From NCBI GenBank assembly GCA_009746045.1, contig RPFO01000595.1, forward strand, positions 138,501 through 202,500: 64,000 bases of DNA. The letters are read 5' to 3'. The notes below the pieces were generated by a model that worked only from the letters and a program-made list of their open reading frames with translations, did no database searches and was not told the origin of the DNA. Numbering within the stretch: position 1 is the first letter of the stretch; every line of letters starts with the position of its first letter. Shown piece after piece: positions 22,840 to 33,751 of the stretch. Position numbers and translations under genes: made by a program. Source of the stretch: Mesostigma viride. Its lineage: Eukaryota; Streptophyta; Mesostigmatophyceae; Mesostigmatales; Mesostigmataceae.

Positions 22840-24130
22840 AATTGACATACTCGTGATGCGACACGAGGACACAGTAAACTGGACAGGACATGCACGTGGT
22901 CGCAGTGGCCCCTGCCCAAAAGCCGCCATTTCACAAGCAGCCAACTGCCAAGCAACGTCGAAGGATTGTTCGTCGCAATGCTATGAATCTGTATAGTCGT
23001 ATAGACGGCAACATGCGAATTCGGCAGAGGACTACCCATTCCGGCTCAAACCATGTCTATTTTATTTGCCATCAATGAGTAATGCCGAATTGGTCGTTGG
23101 TCAACGGTTTAGTTTTCGTTGCTCAGTCGTTTCGAAGAGGTTTTATTTATAGGCAGCTGGCAGAATGACATACTTCGGAGGTCCTGGGGTAATGGGTTCT
23201 CTTGCGTCCTGGAATGTTGCTATTAAACATCTAGAGACACTGCATGACGGGAGAAAGTCCGGTTGCTGGCTTGGCTAATACCACACCGCGGAAGTACGGT
23301 GAAAGGTAGCGCGCTGACCAACCGAGAGTTCGAGTATATTTACAGATCTGCTGTTATAATAATAATGAATGTTTTGGCATTTTCTCAAGGGGAAATTCTT
23401 TTTTTCCCGTGCGAGCACGAGGACTGGCTGCTGATCAATTTTGCAACTCGTGCAGGCCCTTGATGAATCGAACTTGAGCAGCTGAATACTGCAAGCTGCT
23501 GGTGATGCTCACGAGAACGGCTATGTTGGCATTCTCGGCACCATCCATTGGAAACGTGCAGTCGCGGAACCTATTCCTGGTGAAATGAAGTTTCGGGCAA
23601 TGGGATTGCAGACTGGACCGGAAGTGGTCGAACCTTGACCCCGATGGCGGTGATGACCAGTTGTCCTATTGTGACACGCGATCGAGGCAATCAAAAGGTA
23701 AGAAGGGCGGGTGTTGTTGAGGCTGAAGCTGTTAAAAAATATGGGCTTAAGTGCGCATGCAGCATGACCAGGCGTGGACCCTGAGGAGGAAATCAAACTT
23801 AGCCCTGCACTTTCTTGGCGTACTTTTGGTTAAGCATTTGGCTGGCCGAGTGGCCGTTACCACAGTCCGTTGCTTACCACAGTGGCAGGAAGAAATTCGC
23901 TTTATTTGCAATGATGAACATGTTAATTGATGTGGGGAAGCATTTTTAGGTGATAGTACATTGCAACATCTTACTAGGGCCTATCTATAGATTTATCGTT
24001 GTGTGAGGCACACCAATCCCTATCCACAACTGTAGCGGCCATCCAGCTGTGTGAGACTCACTCATGCGAGCACATATGCTCGATTGGGTAATGCGTAGAC
24101 TAAGTACTAACAGAGGCAGGCCTCCCGACG
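22840..24130. other. Interior of the 11.9-kb element, no clear gene
   Basis: Short open stretches occur (for example + strand about 22,890-23,078, rich in basic residues), but none has a family signature or a convincing splice structure. It may contain remains of the element's own coding region. Confidence 0.4.
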
Positions 24131-24133
24131 GCA

Positions 24134-24812
24134 CCCACCCACCCACCCACCCACCCACCCACCCACCCACCCACCACCCACCCGCCCACCCGCCCGCCCG
24201 CCCGCCCGCCCGCCCACCCGCCCACCCGCCCGCCCGCCCACCCCCGCCCGCCCGCCCGCCCGCCCGCCCGCCCGCCGCCCGCCCGCCCGCCCGCCCGCCC
24301 ACCCACCCACCCACCCACCCACCCACCCACCCACCCACCCACCCACCCACCCACCCACCCACCCACCCACCCACCCACCCACCCACCCACCCACCCACCC
24401 ACCCACCCACCCACCCACCCACCCACCCACCCACCCACCCACCACCCACCCACCCACCCACCACCCACCCACCCACCCACCCACCCACCCACCCACCCAC
24501 CCACCCACCCACCCACCCACCCACCCACCCACCCACCCACCCACCCACCCACCGGCCACCCACCCACCCACCGGCCACCCACCCACCCACCCACCCACCC
24601 ACCCACCCACCCACCCACCCACCCACCCACCCACCCACCCACCCACCCACCCACCCCCACCCACCCACCCACCCACCCACCCACCCACCCACCCACCCAC
24701 CCACCCGCCCACCCACCCACCCACCCGCCCACCCACGCACCCACCCACCTGCACCTACCCACCTGCACCTACCCACGGGCCACCCACGTACCACCCACCC
24801 ACCCACCCATTT
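24134..24812. repeat. (CCCA/CCCG)n microsatellite
   Basis: About 670 bp of CCCA repeats, with a CCCG-rich block at 24,181-24,300 and scattered one-base slips. It is strongly strand-asymmetric: G-rich on the - strand (TGGG)n, a pattern able to form G-quadruplex structures. It abuts the right satellite array. The long Gly/Val/Trp and His/Pro frames are artefacts of the repeat. Confidence 0.97.
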
Positions 24813-24827
24813 GAAATGTCGTATTCG

Positions 24828-27800
24828 CGCCTTCACGTCAAATAATCTTATGCTACTTGGCATCAGCCAGGGTGCCCTGCAGGTATCCAAAAATGTGCAA
24901 CGTTGCAAATGTGCTTTTTGCAGCATACCAAGGGCAGCTGCCGAGTTTGGCTGCAATCTTCAGGAGCTCATTTGCATGGTCTACGGTGCCTAAGCGGGCT
25001 GAAATCGTGCGACATCGTGGTTTTTATGCTACTAAACGTCACCGTTGGGACCCCTGCAGGTATCCAAAAAATGTGCAACTTTGCAATCCCTCTTGGGGTA
25101 CTAGAGAGACCTTAACCACCACATATGGGCCTATGTATGAGCAAAACTGCAGCTAGGAAAAATTGACATGTCGTATTTGCGCCTTCACGTCAATTATTTT
25201 TATGCTACTTGGCGTCACCCAGGGTGCCCTGCAGGTATCCAAAACATGTGCAACTTTGCACATGTTCTTTTATCAGCATGGCAAGAGCAGCTGCCAAGTT
25301 TGGCTGCAATCTGAGCTCATTTGCACGGTCTAGGGTGCCTAAACGGGCTAAAACCGAGCAAAAATGCGGTTTTTATGCTATTTGACGTCACCCAGGGTGC
25401 CCTGCAGGCATCCAAAAAATGTGCAACTTTGCACATGTTCTTTCTTTAGCATGGCAAGGGCAGCTGCCAAGTTTGGCTGCAATCTGAGCTCATGTGCATG
25501 GTCTAGGGTGCCTAAACAGGCTAAAATCGTGCCACATCGCGGTTTTTATGCTACTTGACGTCACCGTTGGGACCCCTGCAGGTATCCAAAAAATGTGCAA
25601 CTTTGCAATCCCTCTTGGGGTACTAGATAGACCGTAACCACCACATATGGGCCATGTTTAGAGCAAAACTGCAGCCAGAAAAAATTGACATGTCGTATTT
25701 GCGCCTTCACGTCAATTATTTTTATGCTACTTGGCGTCACCCAGGGTGCCCTGCAGGTATCCAAAACATGTACAACTTTGCACATGTTCTTTTATCAGCA
25801 TGGCAAGAGCAGCTGCCAAGTTTGGTTGCAATCTGAGCTCATTTGCATGGTCTAGGGTGCCTAAATGGGCTGAAACCGAGCAAAACTGCGTTTTTTATGC
25901 TATTTGACGTCACCCAGGGTGCCCTGCAGGCATCCAAAAAATGTGCAACTTTGCACATGTTCTTTTATCAGCATGGCAAGGGCAGCTGCCAAGTTTGGCT
26001 GCAATCTGAGCTCATGTGCATGGTCTAGGGTGCCTAAACAGGCTAAAACCGAGCAAAACCGCGGTTTTATGCTACTTGACGTCACCGTTGGGACCCCTGC
26101 AGGTATCCAAAAAATGTGCAACTTTGCAATCCCTCTTGGGGCACTAGATAGACCTTAACCACCACATATGGGCCATGTTTAGAGCAAAACTGCAGCCAGA
26201 AAAAATTGACATGTCGTATTTGCGCCTTCACGTCAATTATTTTTATGCTACTTGGCGTCACCCAGGGTGCCCTGCAGGTATCCAAAACATGTGCAACTTT
26301 GCACATGTTCTTTTATCAGCATGGCAAGAGCAGCTGCCAAGTTTGGTTGCAATCTGAGCTCATTTGCATGGTCTAGGGTGCCTAAATGGGCTGAAACCGA
26401 GCAAAACTGCATTTTTATGCTATTAATGACGTCACCCAGGGTGCCCTGCAGGCATCCAAAAAATGTGCAACTTTGCACATGTTCTTTTATCAGCATGGCA
26501 AGGGCAGCTGCCAAGTGTGGCTCCAATCTGAGCTCATTTGCATGGTCTAGGGTGCCTAAACAGGCTAAAACCGAGCAAAACCGCGGTTTTATGCTACTTG
26601 ACGTCACCGTTGGGACCCCTGCAGGTATCCAAAAAATGTGCAACTTTGCAATCCCTCTTGGGGTACTAGATAGACCTTAACCACCACATATGAGTCATAT
26701 TTAGAGCAAAACTGCAGCCAGAAAAAATTGACATGTCGTATTTGCGCCTTCACAACAATTATTTTTATGCTACTTGGCGTCACCCAGGGTGCCCTGCAGG
26801 TATCCAAAACATGTGCAACTTTGCACATGTTCTTTTATCAGCATGGCAAGAGCAGCTGCCAAGTTTGGCTGCAATCTGAGCTCATTTGCATGGTCTAGGG
26901 TGCCTAAATGGGCTGAAACCGAGCAAAACTGCATTTTTATGCTATTTGACGTCACCCAGGGTGCCCTGCAGGCATCCAAAATATGTGCAACTTTGCACAT
27001 GTTCTTTTATCAGCATGGCAAGGGCAGCTGCCAAGTGTGGCTCCAATCTGAGCTCATTTGCATGGTCTAGGGTGCCTAAACAGGCTAAAACCGAGCAAAA
27101 ACGCGTTTTTTATGCTATTTGACGTCACCCAGGGTGCCCTGCAGGCATCCAAAAATGTGCAACGTTGCAAATGTGCTTTTTGCAGCATACCAAGGGCAGC
27201 TGCCGAGTTTGGCTCCAATCTGAGCTCATTTGCATGGTCTAGGGTGCCTAAACAGGCTAAAACCGAGCAAAAATGCGGTTTTTATGCTACTTGACGTCAC
27301 CGTTGGGACCCCTGCAGGCATCCAAAAAATGTGCAACTTTGCAATCCCTCTTGGGGTACTAGATAGACCTTAACCACCACATATGGGCCATGTTTAGAGC
27401 AAAACTGCAGCCAGAAAAAATTGACATGTCGTATTTGCGCCTTCACGTCAATTATTTTTATGCTACTTGGCGTCACCCAGGGTGCCCTGCAGGCATCCAA
27501 AACATGTGCAACTTTGCACATGTTCTTTTATCAGCATGGCAAGGGCAGCTGCCAAGTTTGGCTGCAATCTGAGCTCATTTGCATGGTCTAGGGTGCCTAA
27601 ACAGGCTAAAACCGAGCAAAACCGCGGTTTTATGCTACTTGACGTCACCCAGGGTGCCCTGCAGGCATCCAAAAGATGTGCAACTTTGCACATGTTCTTT
27701 TATCAGCATGGCAAGGGCAGCTGCCAAGTTTGGCTCCAATCTGAGCTCATTTGCATGGTCTAGGGTGCCTAAACAGGCTAAAACCGAGCAAAACCGCGGT

Positions 27801-27975
27801 TTTTATGCTACTTGACGTCACCGTTGGGACCCCTGCAGGTATCCAAAAAATGTGCAACTTTGCAATCCCTCTTGGGGCACTAGATAGACCTTAACCACCA
27901 CATATGAGTCATATTTAGAGCAAAACTGCAGTCAGGAAAAATTGACATGTCATATTTGGCACAAAATGCCCTGAA
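24828..27975 (-). repeat. Right subterminal satellite array (inverted)
   Basis: The same ~172-bp monomers and their longer variant as on the left, in reverse complement (TTTTATGCTACTTGACGTCAC, CCCTGCAGG, TTTGCATGGTCTAGGGTGCC). They run without interruption for about 3.1 kb. The longer variant (with ACATATGGGCC and GACATGTCGTATTT) recurs every two to four monomers, a higher-order pattern. Both arrays end next to the element's TIRs through a related non-repeated stretch (27,976-28,142; 16,210-16,375). Confidence 0.92.
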
Positions 27976-28142
27976 AAGCACCTTCACGTCAATTTTCTGA
28001 CACAAGCCATGAAAAATTTTTGGTCAGAACATTGTTTTGGTGTTTTTCCCAACCATATGCGTCATTGAAGACCAAAAAACGCATATCTCAAAAAATTTGG
28101 CTTTGGTAAATGCAAATTTACCAAACCTACGGGTGTTTGGGG

Positions 28143-28389
28143 CCCGGCGGACAAGATTTCTTTTCTCAGACGCTGCAAGCGGCTCAAGAAGACTCTCTTC
28201 ACCCTTGACGACGACTAGTTGACCCTGGCGCAGCAACAACGGCGACGGGAGCTATGGCCGACCTACCTCCAGCTCCGGCAGACCAAGGCGGGCCAGCCGG
28301 TGTACTGGAAGGGGGCGGCCATCTACGTCGGCCACAAGCCCTGGCAGGCGACCCCCGCGGCCCCAGCGACTCCAGACGCCCCAGCTTAG
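28143..28389 (+). pseudogene. ORF1 of copy A, C-terminal part
   Basis: It resumes exactly where the ORF1 broke at 16,209: PADKISFLRR, then KKTLFTLDDD, an inserted TAG codon (28,215-28,217), LTLAQQQRRRELWPTY, QPVYWKGAAIYVG, and a stop at 28,387-28,389. The copy A 3' UTR then runs to 28,750, where copies E and C inserted, and finishes at 38,197-38,275. Confidence 0.88.
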
Positions 28390-28750
28390 GGGAATACAGC
28401 AGTAGTAGTGTAGCATAGATAGACCGTGGCCATGTACATGTACGCCTCCTAGAGGCACTATTCCAGCTAAGCCATGCGCTTTATTTAATCATGTACATGT
28501 GTGCCTATGATGAGCCACACTCCAGATGATGCCTAGCTTTATTTAGTAATGTTGTGCCCATGCAGGGAGTAACTCTCTGCTGAGACGGCCATGCCCTAGC
28601 TTTTGTATAGCTATGCTGATCTTCCCCCCCATGACAGGCTCCCCCTTCGCTGGGCATAGCTTGAAGATCATGGGGATGCAAGTGCCTTGGTGCACCTAGA
28701 GCAAGGGTCCTTTACATCCCCACCCTTGCAGGAAGTAGCTTAGGATGTAT

Positions 28751-29380
28751 TAATTAATTAATTAATTAATTATCAACATCACTCCGTTGGGAGTAGATGT
28801 AGCACATAGCCCTGAGAAGGGGCATATGGCTTTTAATACATTCTAGGCTACTTCATGCAAGGGTGGGAATGTAAGCTACCCCTGCTCTAGGTGCACCAGG
28901 GCACCCGCACCCTCATGGTCTATCACGCTATGCCCGGGTAAGGGGGGGAGCATGCCTGTGAGGGGGAAGATCATCATGGCTATACAGAAACTAGAGCGTG
29001 GCATCTCAGCAGAGAGCAGCCCTCTGCATGGGCACAGCATTACTAAATAAAACTAGGCATCGTCTGGAGTGTGGCTCATCATAGGCACACATGTACATGA
29101 GTAAAAAGGCTAGGCCTCAGCTGGTATAGTGCCTGTAGTAGGCGGGCATGTACAAGGCCACTGTCTAACTATTCTACACTACTGCTGTATTCCCCTAGGC
29201 GGGGGCTGGAGTTGCTGGGGCCGCGGTGGTCGAGGGGGTCGCTTGCCAGGGCTTGTGGCCGACGTAGATGGCCGCCCCCTTCCAGTACACCGGCTGGCCC
29301 GCCTTGGTCTGCCGGAGCTGGAGGTAGGTCGGCCATAGCTCCCGTCGCCGTTGTTGCTGTGCCAGGGTCAAGTCGTCGGA
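28751..29380 (-). mobile_element. ORF1-only retroposon copy E (5'-truncated)
   Basis: A (TTAA)n tail at the left, a complete 3' UTR and the last ~60 codons of ORF1 (to about 29,195-29,380). The TSD TTAGGATGTAT is at 28,740-28,750 and 29,381-29,391. With the copy A 3' UTR on its left in opposite orientation, it produces a tail-to-tail arrangement of two 3' UTRs. Confidence 0.85.
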
Positions 29381-29716
29381 TTAGGATGTATTAATTAATT
29401 AATTAATTATCAACATCACTCCGTTGGGAGTAGATGTAGCACATAGCCCTGAGAAGGGGCATATGGCTTTTAATACATTCTAGGCTACTTCATGCAAGGG
29501 TGGGAATGTAAGCTACCCCTGCTCTAGGTGCACCAGGGCACCCGCACCCTCATGGTCTATCACGCTATGCCCGGGTAAGGGGGGAGCATGCCTGTGAGGG
29601 GGAAGATCATCATGGCTATACAAAAACTAGAGCGTGGCATCTCAGCAGAGAGCAGCTCTCTGCATGGGCACAGCATTACTAAATAAAACTAGGCATCGTC
29701 TGGAGTGTGGCTCATC

Positions 29717-30195
29717 CACTACAATACGCTTCCGCGGACACCTTTTTCAGCGGGGAAAGTGCCCCCGGGCTTCCGGGGCAAATTCAGCAAGCGCTGCGGA
29801 ACTTAGATACTAAAAATTCGTTTTTGGTTCGTACCGTACAGCCAATCATTTTGCGCCCGGATCAAATTGTGATCTGGGCACTGAACACGAAAATTTCAGC
29901 GGAACGTACGAAACACCAACGCAACTACAGAAAATTTTCAGTGACGAAACTGTAGTACCGTGTACCAAGCAAAATGTAGTAGGACTTCGCTAAATTCACG
30001 TTCGGAATTTTTCCCCGCAAGATTCCCCCGCAAGATTCCCCCGCACGACTCCCCCCGCTAGGTTCAGGCTCCAGTCGATGCTCGCCAAATGGCGCAAAAA
30101 AAGAAACATATGTTAAAATCAACGGTGCGAATCCTCGTTACCGCTCGGGTAACATTCTCACTCATTTCGCGTCTCCTACGAACCGTATTGCAGCG
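29717..30195. mobile_element. 479-bp MITE in the 3' UTR of copy C
   Basis: The ends CACTACAATACGCTTC and (reverse complement) CGCTGCAATACGGTTC form an imperfect TIR. Removing it joins GTGGCTCA-TC to ATAGGCACACATG, exactly as in copy D, leaving a 2-bp TC duplication. No coding capacity. Confidence 0.78.
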
Positions 30196-30325
30196 TCATA
30201 GGCACACATGTACATGATTACATAAAGCGCGTGGCTTAGCTGGAATAGGGCCTCTAGGAGGCGTACATGTACATGGCCACGGTCTATCTATTCTACACTA
30301 CTACTGCTGTATTCCCCTAAGCTGG

Positions 30326-30655
30326 ACCTTTTCAGTGGTTTTCCATTTGCGGGTATTTCCTCGTAAATGGTGGGAGAGCGATCGCAGCAATGGTGCTCAC
30401 CACTAGACACTCCCGGCCAGTTAGGCTAGAAACACACGCCCTGATCAAGCATGCTGTTTCCGGCCCCACCGTCTAGGTCATCTAGTCGCTCCACACGTAA
30501 GCCAGCCATAATTTCAATGCACAAGGATACACATTTCCATCACCATTCATCTTCATCATCCTGAACGACTCGAAAACGCGGAAAAGATAACGGCAGGCTC
30601 GAGCTACCATGGTCCGGATTCTCCCGATTTCTGGCCTGCGCTGGTTGTCTCTTTG
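30326..30655 (-). mobile_element. SINE copy 2 (330 bp)
   Basis: Inserted in the 3' UTR of copy C just after the ORF1 stop. The 17-bp TSD GTATTCCCCTAAGCTGG lies at 30,309-30,325 and 30,656-30,672, and the duplicated sequence is present once in copy D. On the - strand it starts CAAAGAGACAACCAGCGCAG and ends CCACTGAAAAGGT. It is nearly the same as the copy at 57,767-58,096. Confidence 0.9.
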
Positions 30656-30663
30656 GTATTCCC

Positions 30664-30877
30664 CTAAGCTGGGGCGTCTGGAGTCGCTGGGGCCGCGGGG
30701 GTCGCCTGCCAGGGCTTGTGGCCGACGTAGATGGCCGCCCCCTTCCAGTACACCGGCTGCCCCGCCTTGGTCTGCCGGAGCTGGAGGTAGGTCGGCCATA
30801 GCTCCCGTCGCCGTTGTTGCTGCGCCAGGGTCAAGTCGTCATCAAGGGTGAAGAGAGTCTTCTCAAGCCGCTTGCGG
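30664..30877 (-). pseudogene. ORF1 of copy C, C-terminal part
   Basis: Open frame RKRLEKTLFTLDDDLTLAQQ, RRRELWPTY, QPVYWKGAAIYVGHKPW, with a stop at 30,664-30,666. It is the continuation of the ORF1 broken at 34,837 by the MITE and its cargo. Confidence 0.85.
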
Positions 30878-31052
30878 CCGATTACAATTCGTTCAAGTGG
30901 CCCGCCGGAGCGGCTGTACAATTTTTCCCAGTGAGCGCGCTGCCAAGTGTACTTGTGGGCAAATTTTTAGGTGCCCCGTCACTTCGAGGTACTAAAAATT
31001 AGGCTACGGTACGAATTCAGCGAATTTCAGCGAATTTTCAGTCGAACCAAAG

Positions 31053-31240
31053 GAAGTGACGCCAACTACCAAAAAATTTCCGTTACGAATTTTCAGCCCA
31101 ACACTCGCGCAAAATGAAGTGACGGCAACTACCAAAAAGTTTCCGTTACGAATTTTCACTCCCACACGTTTGCACAAAAGGAAGTGACGGCAACTACCAA
31201 AAAGTTTCCGTTACGAATTTTCAGTCCCACACTTCGCGCA
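31053..31240. repeat. Three ~64-bp tandem units inside the MITE
   Basis: GAAGTGACGGCAACTACC followed by AAAAAGTTTCCGTTACGAAT recurs at 31,053, 31,116 and 31,181. The flanking MITE sequence also has a duplicated CGCAAATTTTAGTAGGGCTG block (about 31,237 and 31,393). Confidence 0.85.
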
Positions 31241-32885
31241 AATTTTAGTAGGGCTGCACGCAAGCTACCTTTCAAAATTTTGCGCTAGTATGGAACGCAT
31301 TTCATTCGTCTGGAGGAACGCTGCCCGCCAACTACCCCCGTTCAGAAAGTTCCGCCGAAATTTACCCGAGATTTGGAAATCTGAACGTCCGCGCAAATTT
31401 TAGTAGGGCTGCACGCAAGCTACCTTTCAAAATTTTGCGCAAGTATGGAACGCAATTCATTCGTCCGGAGGAATGCTGCTCGTCAACTGCCCCCGTTCAG
31501 AAAGTTGCGCCGAACTTTACTTGAGATTTGGAAATCTGAACGTGCGGTTGGAGTTTCGCGGGGAAACCCAAGTTCCCAAGTAATTCACCAATGACGCGCT
31601 TCGAACACTTGTCCGCTAAAACCTAAGCAGCCGCTCCGCCTGGCCACTTAAGGGGAGGGGACACCCCTAAAGGGCACTTTTCTGGAAACCATACCTATGC
31701 ATGTGCTAAAAATCCAATCATGATTGGGGACCATAAATATGATAAAAAAAAATTTTTCCAGCCACTTGGGGGTGGTACTAGCCCCCACCATACACCGGTT
31801 ACGCGCTAAAAATAGAAAAAGACGCTATTTTAGTCACATTTTTCCTAGGACAATGGGCAAACATATTGGGACCAAATCATATATTCCCGCATAGTTCCCC
31901 CACTTTTGAGAAAGCCTGCCTAATTTTGAGCACAAAATAATGATGTTTAGACACATTGATGGATTTTCCCGCAAAAAGGGTCCTTTTTTAAACAAAAAAA
32001 AATAAAACAAATCATAAACACATGCAATAGTGCCAAATCATATATTCCCAAATACTAGAAAGGGGGGGACATGCAGCCCCAAATTTTCAGGTCATTCTGA
32101 CAAGCGCAGCCCTATTTGATGGATATTCCTAGATTGCCACCTGTGACGAAGCTAAGGGAGGTTTTAGCTAGTATTTAACCACACTAACACCCCTTTATAC
32201 ATCTAAGCCTCATGAAAACTGGCCAAACCACATACTACCATTCTCTGCACATATGGTACCTCCTATGTTCAAGGTTTGACGCCATTCTGACAAGAACTGC
32301 CCAAGTTACAACCATTCCAAGACGGCCACCCATGTAGACGCTACAAGGAAATTAGAGTAACCATTTAGCCACACTAGCACCTCCTTCTTCATCAAAGACA
32401 TCTGCAAACTGACCAAAGCACACATAATCAACTCTTGCACGCTGACGGCAACGCATGCTCAATGTGGGGGGTCATTGCGACAAGAACTGCTCAAGTTGAT
32501 GGGTTTCCTATATGACCACATGACAAGGCACTAAGGACCACTCAGTAAGTTAGTAACCCCACAGTGCCACTTAATATGCCATCCAACATGCACCAAAACC
32601 ATGCAGAGTATGTTTACAAAGTACAAAGGGGTGGCCACGCACCTCATATGTCTTCATCATCCCTCCAGCATGGCCAGCCTTGTAAATATGTGCATAGCCT
32701 TGACGATGGTAGCCCCAACATGCCTAAGCAGCATTTCCTATGTTTCTCCCAGGTTAGAGTGTAAGGTTGATGCCAACCAAGATAATCAACACAACAACAC
32801 CTCCTAAACTGTCCTCCCCGGCATGGATGACAAACTGGGACTATGGAGGGCAAGGAACCAAGTAAGAACATGGTATATATAGCTT

Positions 32886-33751
32886 TTAGCTATATAACTT
32901 TTAGCTGCCGCGCCTGCTCGACGGGACGGAGGCCGCGACCGCTTCAAGTTGTTGGGGAGCTGGCTTCCCGACACCGCCGACGATGTGGACACCCGCATCG
33001 GCCTTGCCTGGGCCAAGCTCCGTTCGCTCACACCCTACTGGCGCTCGAAGGGCCTTCACGGGCACCGCAAGCGCATGCTCTTCAAGGTCCTCGTCCTCAC
33101 GGTGCTCACGTATGGCGCCGAGGCCTGGACACTCACACCCAAACTGGCAGCTCGGCTCGACGGCACAGTTTACAGGATGCTCCGGCAGGTCCTTAATGTA
33201 GGTTTTTCCGAGCGTCCGTCATCAGAGTCTTTGTATCATGGCATGCCTCGTGTTTCGGACGAGATTAGGCAGCGTAGGATAGCATTTGTAGGACACCTTG
33301 CACGCACCAGCCAGGTCGACACCACCCTCGGTCTGGCCGGCCCCCAGCGGCTTGGCCAGCCAGGGCGGCACATTCTGACCTGGCCTGGCCCCAAGGACAT
33401 TCCCAAAAGGGTAGGGAAACCTGTCACGAACTACGTTCAGATGTTGCTGGACGACCTATAGTGGTCCCAGCCCAGTTTGAGCACCGCATCCACTCTCTCT
33501 CCCGTCTTTGGACTGCCATGCAGGACAAGACGCGGTGGAAGAAGATTGTCAAGGCGCACACGCCCGACCCTGTGGGCAAGCCACCTCCCCCCAAGCGGAG
33601 GAGGCGTTTTGATGAGTAGTGCAGTTAGGATTTTCTAGATAGAGTTAGGATAGTTCGATCACGCGGCTTCCCATCCATCATGAAATATGTGCTACATGAC
33701 CTCCCCACGGAGGCATGTTATAATTTAATTTAATTTAATTTTAATTTTTTA
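32886..33751 (+). mobile_element. LINE-II fragment nested in copy X
   Basis: 5'-truncated LINE-II with the ORF2 C-terminus, a 3' UTR, the hairpin CTCCCCACGGAG and a long (AATTT)n tail. The TSD ATATATAGCTT is at 32,875-32,885 and 33,752-33,762. It is the innermost element of the nest, and it belongs to the same family as the outermost one. Confidence 0.85.
32942..33619 (+). pseudogene. LINE-II ORF2 C-terminal fragment
   Basis: Reads FKLLGSWLPDTADDVDTRIG, LVLTVLTYGAEAWTLTPKL, SLYHGMPRVSDEIRQRR and GHLARTSQV to a stop at 33,459-33,461. The frame then shifts to VPAQFEHRIHSLSRLW and KKIVKAHTPDPVGKPPPPKR, ending RRFDE and a stop at about 33,617-33,619. It is homologous in layout to LINE-I. The RT catalytic motifs are absent because of 5' truncation. 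Confidence 0.8.

Larger units (their letters stand above)
16210..28142. mobile_element. 11.9-kb TIR element carrying satellite arrays
   Basis: The left end CCCTAAACACCCGTAGGTTT and the right end (reverse complement) CCCCAAACACCCGTAGGTTT match over about 28 bp with one mismatch. The flanking CCC (16,207-16,209 and 28,143-28,145) is a 3-bp TSD: ORF1 of copy A reads AAGACCCC before it and CCCGGCGGACAAG after it, as in the uninterrupted copies. Inside each end lie tandem ~172-bp repeats in opposite orientation, so the arrays are subterminal and inverted. The middle holds a degenerate - strand gene, small inserted elements and a CCCA microsatellite. A 3-bp TSD and a C-rich start could suggest a CACTA-like group, but no transposase is recognisable; the superfamily is open. 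Confidence 0.85.

Noticed and set aside
22890-23078. 62-aa basic ORF in the middle of the 11.9-kb element as a gene
   Set aside because: Too short, no family signature and no neighbouring exon with compatible phase.
23985-24993. 309-323 aa Gly/Val/Trp- or His/Pro-rich frames
   Set aside because: Translations of the CCCA/CCCG microsatellite in several frames at once; no start context or non-repetitive domain.
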